Below, in pieces: positions 36,435-43,930 of a stretch of DNA of 64,000 bases (position 1 is its first letter; each line of letters opens with the position of its first letter). The stretch is from Jejuia sp047345485. GTDB taxonomy: Bacteria > Bacteroidota > Bacteroidia > Flavobacteriales > Flavobacteriaceae. The stretch is taken from contig NZ_JBLFEN010000005.1 in the NCBI RefSeq assembly GCF_047345485.1, positions 62,001 to 126,000 on the forward strand. The letters run 5' to 3'. The position numbers and the translations under genes were made by a program. The notes beneath the pieces were generated by a model. The model was not told where the DNA came from. It saw only the letters and a list, made by a program, of their open reading frames with translations, and ran no database searches.

Positions 36435-37043
36435 ATGGCTTTTGAATTACCAGAATTAGGATATGCATACGATGCTTTAGAACCAAACATAGATGCTAGA
36501 ACAATGGAAATACACCACTCTAAGCACCACGCAGGTTATACAAGTAAATTAAATGCTGCTATAGAAGGTACAGATTTAGAAGGAAAATCTATAGAAGATA
36601 TTCTTACTAATTTAGATATGACTAACGGTGGCGTTAGAAACAATGGAGGTGGATTTTACAATCACTCTTTATTTTGGAGTGTAATGAATCCTGAAGGAAA
36701 AGGATATTTGTCAGGAGAATTAAAAGACGCTATAGATGCCGCATTTGGCTCTAAAGAAGCATTTATGGATGCATTTTCTAAAGCGGCAGCAACACAATTT
36801 GGCTCTGGTTGGGCTTGGTTATGTGTGCATAAAGGTGGTAAAGTAGAGGTATGCTCTACAGCAAACCAAGACAATCCACTAATGCCAGGAATTGGCTGTG
36901 GTGGTGTACCTATTTTAGGTATAGATGTTTGGGAACACGCCTATTACTTAAATTACCAAAACCGTCGTCCAGATTATATCAATGCATTTTTTAATGTAAT
37001 AAACTGGAATGAGGTTGAAAAGCGTTACGCTACAGTAAAGTAA
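36435..37043 (+). CDS. sodA: Superoxide dismutase, manganese type by residue pattern
   Basis: 202 residues. The four metal ligands are His27 (EIHHSKHH), His77 (YNHSLFW), Asp164 and His168 (DVWEHAYY). The pattern GGGFYNH with Gln145 in TANQDNPLM favours Mn over Fe, though cambialistic enzymes exist. It dismutates superoxide in the cytoplasm. It is divergent from the AddA-like gene. A -7-like TAACTTTG at 36390-36397 lies 37 bases ahead, with no good -33. Confidence 0.96.
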   Translation: MAFELPELGYAYDALEPNIDARTMEIHHSKHHAGYTSKLNAAIEGTDLEGKSIEDILTNLDMTNGGVRNNGGGFYNHSLFWSVMNPEGKGYLSGELKDAIDAAFGSKEAFMDAFSKAAATQFGSGWAWLCVHKGGKVEVCSTANQDNPLMPGIGCGGVPILGIDVWEHAYYLNYQNRRPDYINAFFNVINWNEVEKRYATVK

Positions 37044-37065
37044 TACATTCACAATTTTAAATATT

Positions 37066-37093
37066 AAAGCAAATTCAGCAATGGATTTGCTTT
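37066..37093 (+). terminator. Intrinsic terminator after sodA
   Basis: AAAGCAAAT and ATTTGCTTT, with two more pairs inside, form an 11-bp stem with a 6-base loop, followed by TTTT. It begins 22 bases after the sodA stop. Confidence 0.85.
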
Positions 37094-37099
37094 TTTTAT

Positions 37100-37156
37100 G
37101 GGCGTTTACCCTCCTAAGGTCGGGTCAAGCTATTCTCTATATCTTTTGTTGCCAAC
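37100..37156. repeat. Fragments of two dispersed repeats
   Basis: 37100-37145 begins GGGCGTTTACCC and contains GGTCGGG, a shortened relative of the 69-bp repeat family (copies A and B). It runs into GTTGCCAAC (37148-37156), whose complement GTTGGCAACAAAAGATATA resembles the ends of the inverted-repeat element at 38447-38753. The end-to-end position suggests nested insertion. Confidence 0.55.
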
Positions 37157-37243
37157 AATACAACTGAACCAAGTATTATTCAACTGACTTACTGAATTGT
37201 CTTTATTTTTTTTCCGACCTTTTTTTTAGCTTGTTTTCGGAAT

Positions 37244-38158
37244 CTATTTAGTAGAATCTAATTTCCATAATGGTTGTTCTTTCCAATCTTCTGGAAATGA
37301 CATTCCTTTATGCATATCTATATTATTGTATTTATCAAATAAATCGGTTAACCTTTCCGTAAAAGTATTTTTCGGATTAACTCTATCTAATAAATACTTT
37401 ATAGCACTTAAATAAATGTAAGATTTATTCCTTGGTATATCGATTTGCTCAATCCAATTGAAAGGTAATTCCTTTGTCGCTTTTTTAATTGGTAATGATA
37501 AATTCCTATTCCAAAACCTGGAATGGTGCGCACAAATATTTCTTGTGTATGTCAGAATTTTTAACCAATTTTCTAACAATTGATATGGAACTCCATAATG
37601 CTCCGAAATTTTAGATTTAGCAGCGGTATCTTTTAGATTTTCATAAACCACAGAAAGATGGGTAAAAGTGACAATTTCTAAAGCCATCCAACTTGGTTGA
37701 TAAGTATTTACATAATTTTTTCTATATTTTATCGCAAAATCTTCTGTACTGTCCGAAACCATTTTATAGGTAGTTTCAAGACTTTTTAAATGCACATCCT
37801 TATTCTTAAACAAACCCTCATAAGTGTACCAAAAAGCATCATACTTATGAGATAAAACGTAAGTCAATTTTGCTCTGAAAGATACCTCAATCTTTTCTAT
37901 GTCACCAGAAATCAATTGTTTTAATTCTCTATCAAAACGATACATTTGGAATGCATTTTCAAAAGTACTCCCTTCTTTGAATTCATGGTCTTCTTTATTA
38001 TCCTTTAGCATTGGATATAAATATCCACTAATTCTGTAATAACTTAAATTCTCTAATAAATGGATTGCTTTTGCTTCGTTCTTAACAATTAAACCTCTTT
38101 TTTTTAATCTGTCTAATTGCTCTTGATATGTTAACGGAGGTTTGTTATATATCTTCAA
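37244..38158 (-). CDS. Abi_2 family (AbiD/AbiF-like) abortive infection protein
   Basis: 304 residues. The signature runs from PPLTYQEQLDRLKKRGL at the start through LENLSYYRISGYLYP and YRFDRELKQLI to the C-terminal HEPN motif: Arg206 and His211 in RNICAHHSRFW, a metal-independent ribonuclease site. Abi_2 proteins stop phage growth by killing or arresting the infected cell. The start is a TTG (MKIYNKPP); no ATG lies upstream before a stop. It stands alone in an accessory gap, not next to other defence genes. Confidence 0.88.
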   Translation of the reverse strand: MKIYNKPPLTYQEQLDRLKKRGLIVKNEAKAIHLLENLSYYRISGYLYPMLKDNKEDHEFKEGSTFENAFQMYRFDRELKQLISGDIEKIEVSFRAKLTYVLSHKYDAFWYTYEGLFKNKDVHLKSLETTYKMVSDSTEDFAIKYRKNYVNTYQPSWMALEIVTFTHLSVVYENLKDTAAKSKISEHYGVPYQLLENWLKILTYTRNICAHHSRFWNRNLSLPIKKATKELPFNWIEQIDIPRNKSYIYLSAIKYLLDRVNPKNTFTERLTDLFDKYNNIDMHKGMSFPEDWKEQPLWKLDSTK

Positions 38159-38181
38159 ATGGAATTGGTATAAAATAAATT

Positions 38182-38221
38182 ACCACTCCTGATACGCATG
38201 ACAATCATAGGCGGGAGTGGT
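38182..38221. repeat. Palindrome upstream of the Abi_2 gene
   Basis: ACCACTCC and GGAGTGGT form perfect 8-bp arms around 24 bases that contain a further ATGA/TCAT pair. It lies 24 bases before the TTG start, in the leader or promoter of the Abi_2 gene, so it may regulate it or be the end of an inserted repeat. Confidence 0.6.
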
Positions 38222-38446
38222 TTGTTGTGTACAAATATACGACATATTTGTTGTTTATCACACACAAGCAAAGAATTTTTGATAAAATTTAACACTATTT
38301 AACGAACAACTAATTGATTTTCATAATATTAAGTATTTAAAAATGAGAAAATGATTTTACTTCCGACTGTCAGTAATTTGCCTTCCCTCGAAAAAAAATA
38401 AAGTATTCAGTATGTCAATGAACGTCTGAACTGATTTTAAAGTACA

Positions 38447-38753
38447 GTTGGCAACAAAGTATATACTTCATTGCTAGTTCAGTTTTTACTTGCGAAAAAT
38501 CTTCCGAATTTTCTCTGTCAGTTTTTATTTGCTATTTTAGTGCTTGTACACGCAACAAAGCATATACAAACACGTTATTAATAAGGCTCCCTATAAATGG
38601 AACCTTTATTCAGGACGAGGCAATGTTGTTTACAACGGTTTAGTGTATGATTTTGTTATGTGTTTAAGATACTATAGTTAGCAAATAGAAAGTACGCAAG
38701 GACTTTAGTAAGTATGCTAGAACTAGCAATAAATTATATACTGTGTTGCCTAC
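38447..38753. mobile_element. MITE-like element with 34-bp inverted ends
   Basis: The ends 38447-38480 and 38720-38753 match as inverted repeats at 30 of 34 positions (GTTGGCAACAAAGTATATAC... against its complement). The interior of about 240 bases has no gene. This is the structure of a non-autonomous inverted-repeat element. Partial relatives of the end sequence lie at 37135-37156 and 39207-39230. I see no clear target-site duplication. Confidence 0.6.
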
Positions 38754-38762
38754 TGTATTTTA

Positions 38763-39224
38763 TTACGTAAACATTTTTTTAGGTACTTGGTAACTCGCTG
38801 AATACATTAAATTTTTCCCACGATTTTTAAATTCTGAAAATGCTTTTCTATACCATTTTGAGTCATTTGCTACAGTTTTATAATCTTCAAAAATTAAAAC
38901 ATCATAAAAATCTCTATCTAACCAAGGTTCAATTCCGAAAATAGCAATTCCATTTTTTTCAACTCGGTCAAGTACGATTTCAAAGTCAGATTCCGAGAAA
39001 TAGTAAATCGATTCAGAGTCGAATCCGTCATTCAAATTTTCAAGTCCATTAAACACATTTGTTTTCAGATATTGAGATTCTTTTATTCGTTCTTCTTTGC
39101 TATAATCTATTAATTCCATTTCCGCTTCATCAAAAGTTTTCGTTTTAGTTCTATTTTTATTATTACAAATCCAATTGATACTATTTGAAGCAGTTTCTTC
39201 ATATTGTGGGCAACTAGTTATATA
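38763..39224 (-). pseudogene. Hypothetical protein gene, probably 5'-truncated
   Basis: The frame with an ATG at 39119 gives 118 residues (MELIDYSKEE...), but it continues open for another 35 codons upstream to a TAG at 39225-39227 without any ATG, GTG or TTG start. That extension (CPQYEET ... NWICNNKN) has a Cys-containing, protein-like composition and joins the downstream protein smoothly. The 5' end coincides with a sequence like the ends of the neighbouring inverted-repeat element. Either the gene lost its start, or the 118-residue ATG form is used. Family and function unknown. Confidence 0.55.
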
Positions 39225-39378
39225 CTAACTTCTATTACCTATATCCCATTAATAAATCAAGATATGGTATGTTTTTTGCTAATGTTATCTTGTAAAGATA
39301 AATTACTAGTAAGATAAAAATGATAGTGAATAAAAAAAATAAAAAAAGAGGTTTTACTTTTCATGGGAATGGAAAATG

Positions 39379-39448
39379 AAAAAGGTGAACTAGATAGTTC
39401 ACCTTTTTGCCCCAAATCTACCATAAACTTAACCTACTTATGTTATGG
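39379..39448 (-). ncRNA. Candidate structured RNA unit, copy 1
   Basis: Read on the minus strand: an inverted pair CCATAA...TTATGG (39448-39421), a short linker ending TTTGGGGC, then a 12-bp perfect hairpin AAAAAGGTGAAC/GTTCACCTTTTT (39408-39379) that ends in T. This is the order of a small RNA with an intrinsic terminator. A -7-like TATATTTG lies just upstream. The 40 bases from 39409 to 39448 match copy 2 at all but one position. Confidence 0.45.
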
Positions 39449-39619
39449 TTCGTCAAATATATAGCGATGAGAAAGCCTGCGAAAATATTTTGGCTGAACT
39501 GCTTATAAATTGGCTTAAAGGAATTTAGAATAAAAAATGATAGACGAACGGTACTAGTAAAAGAGAATTAGGTATGTAACGACAAGCTATTAGTTAACTT
39601 TTGTTTATAGAAGGGCATA

Positions 39620-39690
39620 AAAAAAGGCGAACAGATGTTCACCTTTTTTTGCCCCAAATCTACCATGAACTTAACCTACTTATGTTATGG
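39620..39690 (-). ncRNA. Candidate structured RNA unit, copy 2
   Basis: The same arrangement as copy 1, 240 bases nearer to the PurF-like gene. The 40-base core 39651-39690 matches copy 1 with one change. The terminator hairpin has one C-A mismatch and a longer T run. It begins about 117 bases after the PurF-like stop, so it could also be that gene's terminator. Confidence 0.45.
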
Positions 39691-39806
39691 TGAGACCAAT
39701 TTATATTTATTTCAGACAATCTGAATATTTATTAGATGAATTGCTCATTTTTCAGACAAAGCGCATAGTTTACGGATAAACCGTAAAGTTTTGTAATAAT
39801 TATAAG

Positions 39807-41705
39807 TTAATAGGCTCTTTCTTTATTGCCTTCGTAAAAATTAAGAAAAGCTCTATTAACGACTCTATTACCGCCATCTGTTGGATAATTACCTGTAAAA
39901 TACCAATCTCCCAAATGTTCTGGGCAAGCTTTATGCAAATTTTCAACTGGTTGAAATAATATTTTAACCTCAGCATTTATAGATGTATCACTCAATAACT
40001 GTGATATTTTTAAAGAGATTTCATCATCGGTAAACGGGTCATATATTTCTTTTACAAAGTTTTTAACGTTTTTGTCCTTAAAATTCCGCTGCGCCTTACA
40101 TTTATTATACACCTCTTCAACTAAATGGTATTGGTTTCTATCTTTTAGTAACGATAATGCAGCTCTAAACGCTACCAAATCTTCAAGTCTTGCCATATCT
40201 ATACCATAACAATCAGGATACCGTATTTGTGGTGCAGAAGACACAACAACAATACGTTTAGGCCCTAAACGATCTAGCATTTTTAAAATACTTTTTTTAA
40301 GCGTAGTACCTCTTACAATACTATCATCTATAATAACTAAATTATCATTAGGTTTTATAACGCCATAAGTAATATCGTAAACGTGTGCTACTAAATCATC
40401 ACGACTACTATCTTCTGTTATAAAGGTACGCAGTTTAACATCTTTAATGGCTATTTTCTCTACACGAATACGCTCTGATAAGATTTCAGTTACTTTATCT
40501 GCTGAAATATTACGTTGCCCATTCAATATAGTATCGGTTTTCTTTTTATTAAGTTCAGACTCGGCAGTTTCTATCATGCCATAAAAAGAAGTTTCTGCAG
40601 TATTCGGTATATAAGAGAATACAGAGTTTTTTAAATCACCCTCAATAGCCTCAATTACTTTTGGCATTAAAAGCTTACCAAGCATTTTACGTTCTTGATA
40701 AATTTCTGCATCACTTCCTCTAGAAAAATAAATACGCTCAAACGAACAAGCTTTTCTTTCTATAGGTTCTAAAATTTTCTTAATACTAAAATCACCTGCT
40801 TTTTTTGTAATGATTGCATGCCCAGGTGGTAGCTCATTTACATCTTCAAACTTTACATTAAACACGGTTTGAATTACAGGACGCTCTGATGCTACAACAA
40901 CAATTTCATCATCACTATAATAATAACATGGCCTTATACCAGCAGGATCTCGCAATACAAAAGAGTCGCCATGGCCAATTAAACCAGCCATTGCATAACC
41001 ACCGTCCCAATTTTTTGCGGCGCGTTTTAATATTTTAGATACTTTAAGGCGTTCTGCGATTAGAGGAGATGCTTGTTGTTTATTATAACCTTCTTTTTTT
41101 AAGTTTTTATATATTTTACTAACAGCATCATCTAAAAAATGACCTATTTTTTCCATTACGGTAATAGTATCAGTGTATTCTTTGGGGTGTTGGCCTAACT
41201 CAATTAAATTTTGAAATAGCTCTTTAACATTGGTCATATTAAAATTTCCTGCCATAATTAAGTTTCTGTGCATCCAATTATTTTGTCTTAAAAATGGGTG
41301 TACACTTTCTACACTATTTTTGCCAAAAGTACCGTAACGTACATGCCCTAAAAGCAACTCGCCAATATAGGGGATGTTTCTTTTTTGCGCTGCAACATCA
41401 TTATTATATTCTGGATGGTTTTTAAATTCAGTATTTATACGATCGTTTATTTGATCAAAAATATCCTGAATAGGTTGTTGTGCTATAGATCTAACTCTAC
41501 TTATATAGCGTTGCCCAGGCTCAGTATCTAACTTTATACTAGCAAAACCAGCGCCGTCTTGCCCACGGTTGTGCTGCTTCTCCATCATTAAATACATTTT
41601 ATTTACGCCGTAAAATGCACTCCCATACTTTTCTTTGTAATATTCTAATGGTTTTCTAAGTCTTATGAGTGCAATTCCGCATTCATGTTTTAAAGCATCG
41701 CTCAT
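39807..41705 (-). CDS. Long amidophosphoribosyltransferase-like protein (PurF family)
   Basis: 632 residues, about 130 longer than usual PurF. The N-terminal glutaminase nucleophile is Cys9 (KHECGIAL), exposed after removal of an 8-residue propeptide. NRGQDGAG and RYGTFGKNS are the glutaminase motifs and LVIIDDSIVRGTT the PRPP-binding loop. PurF makes phosphoribosylamine, the first purine step. Other purine genes are absent except purN at 47 kb. It may be the second, longer PurF-like protein found in flavobacteria. Confidence 0.9.
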   Translation of the reverse strand: MSDALKHECGIALIRLRKPLEYYKEKYGSAFYGVNKMYLMMEKQHNRGQDGAGFASIKLDTEPGQRYISRVRSIAQQPIQDIFDQINDRINTEFKNHPEYNNDVAAQKRNIPYIGELLLGHVRYGTFGKNSVESVHPFLRQNNWMHRNLIMAGNFNMTNVKELFQNLIELGQHPKEYTDTITVMEKIGHFLDDAVSKIYKNLKKEGYNKQQASPLIAERLKVSKILKRAAKNWDGGYAMAGLIGHGDSFVLRDPAGIRPCYYYSDDEIVVVASERPVIQTVFNVKFEDVNELPPGHAIITKKAGDFSIKKILEPIERKACSFERIYFSRGSDAEIYQERKMLGKLLMPKVIEAIEGDLKNSVFSYIPNTAETSFYGMIETAESELNKKKTDTILNGQRNISADKVTEILSERIRVEKIAIKDVKLRTFITEDSSRDDLVAHVYDITYGVIKPNDNLVIIDDSIVRGTTLKKSILKMLDRLGPKRIVVVSSAPQIRYPDCYGIDMARLEDLVAFRAALSLLKDRNQYHLVEEVYNKCKAQRNFKDKNVKNFVKEIYDPFTDDEISLKISQLLSDTSINAEVKILFQPVENLHKACPEHLGDWYFTGNYPTDGGNRVVNRAFLNFYEGNKERAY

Positions 41706-41759
41706 GTTTTAAAAGGTGTTGTTTTCTCGCTTTCGCGGAAGTAATAATTATATAAAACA

Positions 41760-41786
41760 AAAACGCACCCTTATAGAGTGCGTTTT
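41760..41786 (-). terminator. Terminator after the PfkB gene
   Basis: AAAACGCAC and GTGCGTTTT form a 9-bp stem with a 9-base loop, immediately after the kinase stop on the minus strand, followed by a T-rich run. Confidence 0.75.
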
Positions 41787-41787
41787 G

Positions 41788-42714
41788 TTATGTTAATTCT
41801 ATATCGAACTGCGTTAGTTGTTTAAACTGTAACAGTCGTTTTTCTACATCGTCTTTTGATAGCTGTTGCATACGCTCGGTTCCAAATTTCTCAACACAAA
41901 ATGATGCTAAAGTTGAACCATAGATGACAGCATTTTTCATATTCTCAAAAGATACATTTCCTGTTTTTGCCAAATACCCAGCAAACCCACCAGCAAAGGT
42001 GTCTCCTGCTCCTGTAGGATCAAACACTTCTTCTAAAGGTAGTGCAGGTGCATAAAACACATCATCATTATGAAACAATAACGCGCCATGTTCTCCTTTT
42101 TTAATGACCACATACTTTGGTCCCATATTATGAATTTTTCTTGCTGCTACAACCAAAGAGTATTCTCCGGTTAATTGTCTTGCCTCTTCATCATTTATAG
42201 TAATAACGTCTACTCGTTTTATTACGTTTAATAAATCATCCAATGCACAATCCATCCAAAAATTCATGGTATCTAAAATAGCCAGCTTTGGCTTTAGAGT
42301 CATTTGATCTAGAACACTAGCTTGCACTAAAGGATGTAAATTTCCTAGCATCACTATATCAGCATCTGTATAATTTTTTGGAACAACAGGGTTAAAATCT
42401 GCAAGAGTATTTAATTCTGTAGCTAAAGTGTCACGAGAATTCATATCGTTATGATAGCGCCCACTCCAAAAAAATGTTTTACCATCTTTAACAACTTCAA
42501 TACCAGAAATATCAAGATTTTTGTTTGAGAGTAAATCTAAATAATCTTGCGGAAAATCGCCACCTACAACAGAAACAAGTGTGGCATCTATATTAAAATG
42601 AGATGCAGACAAGCCAATAAAAGTAGCTGCTCCACCTAAAATTTTGTCGGTTTTACCAAACGGTGTTTCAATAGCATCAAAGGCTACTGTACCAACAATT
42701 ACTAATTTACTCAT
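41788..42714 (-). CDS. PfkB-family carbohydrate/nucleoside kinase
   Basis: 308 residues of the ribokinase fold. LGGAATFIGLSA is the substrate-side motif and DPTGAGDTFAGGF carries the anion hole and catalytic Asp. The family phosphorylates sugars or nucleosides; the substrate cannot be told. It lies 82 bases upstream of the PurF-like gene on the same strand, with a terminator between, so a nucleoside role is possible but not shown. Confidence 0.9.
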   Translation of the reverse strand: MSKLVIVGTVAFDAIETPFGKTDKILGGAATFIGLSASHFNIDATLVSVVGGDFPQDYLDLLSNKNLDISGIEVVKDGKTFFWSGRYHNDMNSRDTLATELNTLADFNPVVPKNYTDADIVMLGNLHPLVQASVLDQMTLKPKLAILDTMNFWMDCALDDLLNVIKRVDVITINDEEARQLTGEYSLVVAARKIHNMGPKYVVIKKGEHGALLFHNDDVFYAPALPLEEVFDPTGAGDTFAGGFAGYLAKTGNVSFENMKNAVIYGSTLASFCVEKFGTERMQQLSKDDVEKRLLQFKQLTQFDIELT

Positions 42715-42808
42715 AAACTATATACCAAATTTCGATACAAATATAAGTCTTTTGAAAACTTTAAAAGCAAAAAATTATGAACAGTATTTAATACAATAAA
42801 CATGTAAT

Positions 42809-43411
42809 TTATATCTGGTTTTCTAGTGCTTTTAATTTTTTAAATGTTTGAAAAGGACCTTTAACCAAAAGCGCGTTTACAACAAATGATGGCAATGTGC
42901 CTTCAGGGTTTATATATAACTGTTGTATAACTTTAGTTGTATTATTAATTTCCTCTAAAAGCCAATACCCCATAAGCTGTTTTATTCTAATAGTTTGTTG
43001 TTTTTCTGGAACCTCTAATGGTAAACCCTCTAAAACTAATTTTACTTTTGTTTCGCTTATATTTTCTACAGTTAATAAGGTAACAATATCTCTATCTTTT
43101 ACCGGCCAAGGTAAAATTTTATGAGCATAAAAAACATGCTTTTTTTCGCTTAACTGTTTTACATAATAACTAACACCCGATGTTAAAGAAGGATCATATT
43201 TTGGCGCTTCTAGGAGTTCATTTAAAACTGTTTTTAATGTTGTTTTTAATGTTGTTACTGCTTTAAACTCATCAAATTTAGTATTTGGTTTAGAGCGTGT
43301 GTATATTTTTATATGTTCTGTATCTTTTTTTAATTCCCAAGGAGTTTGGGCAAGTATAGTTGTTGATGCATACATTAAAATAAATACACATAATACAATT
43401 TTATTTTTCAT
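42809..43411 (-). CDS. Secreted START-domain lipid-binding protein
   Basis: 200 residues from the ATG at 43411 (MKNKIVLCVF), chosen because the signal peptide ends at ILAQ there; an in-frame upstream extension to 43480 lacks sense. After the signal peptide the START/polyketide-cyclase-like fold is indicated by ILPWPVKDRDIVTLLTV and NPEGTLPSFVVNALLVKGP. Such periplasmic proteins bind a lipid or hydrophobic ligand; the ligand is unknown. Confidence 0.85.
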   Translation of the reverse strand: MKNKIVLCVFILMYASTTILAQTPWELKKDTEHIKIYTRSKPNTKFDEFKAVTTLKTTLKTVLNELLEAPKYDPSLTSGVSYYVKQLSEKKHVFYAHKILPWPVKDRDIVTLLTVENISETKVKLVLEGLPLEVPEKQQTIRIKQLMGYWLLEEINNTTKVIQQLYINPEGTLPSFVVNALLVKGPFQTFKKLKALENQI

Positions 43412-43930
43412 AATAATATTTAAAAAGTTAGTGTATTTAAAACCAGTTTCATTACAAAAAAACATCCTAATTTCTTTCAAATTTTATATGAGTAACCAGT
43501 TGTGTGTTTTGAAAAAATTCTGTCAATTCGAGTGAATTTCACGATTGAAATGAGTGAAATTTGTATATAGAATAAGAATTTTTAATATGAATTGGGTTCT
43601 TCATACGATTTTTTTATCAAAAAAAATACTCGAACTGACATTACACTGTTTATTTCAACTCAAAATGCACAACGGATATGAGTATTTTTTTATCATACTT
43701 TTTTTTAGAATTTAAAACAAAAGCCATAACATACAATGATTTAGTGACTTTTCAGGTCACTGCAGGACAATATTTATAATTTCATTATTTAATTTTATGA
43801 AATATTTAACAAAAACTTTTTTGGTGTTATTAAACCACATTTATACAACCTAAAAAAGACAACCACTTTTTTATACTACTAGCACCACTTAAAAACAACT
43901 ATTAATCAATTATCAAAACTAAAAGAAACT
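43412..43930. other. Gene-free stretch with a MITE-like element
   Basis: 519 bases without a gene between two divergent transcripts. It holds the inverted-repeat element at 43521-43640 and a short palindrome AGTGAC/GTCACT near 43742-43760. The rest is AT-rich upstream sequence of the GH39-like gene, where I see no consensus promoter. Confidence 0.6.
43521..43640. mobile_element. 120-bp MITE-like element with 13-bp inverted ends
   Basis: The left end TGTCAATTCGAGT and right end ACTCGAACTGACA are inverted repeats at 12 of 13 positions, and the interior has no gene. Sequences with such CTCGAACTGACA ends are, to my recollection, common intergenic elements in Flavobacteriaceae. Confidence 0.7.

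Larger units (their letters stand above)
38159..38762. other. Gene-free accessory stretch
   Basis: About 600 bases with no convincing coding frame on either strand. It contains an imperfect palindrome at 38182-38221 just upstream of the Abi_2 gene and an element bounded by 34-bp inverted repeats at 38447-38753. The rest is AT-rich sequence without recognisable signals. Confidence 0.65.
39225..39806. other. Gene-free stretch downstream of the PurF-like gene
   Basis: No coding frame is convincing. The stretch holds two copies of a hairpin-containing unit, at 39379-39448 and 39620-39690, a palindrome TTCAGACAATCTGAA at 39711-39725 with a half copy near 39752, and a stem TTTACGG/CCGTAAA at about 39771-39789. 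Confidence 0.65.

Noticed and set aside
37100..39800. CRISPR array or intact insertion sequence in the accessory gap
   Set aside because: Repeats are few, not regularly spaced, and no transposase or cas gene is present.
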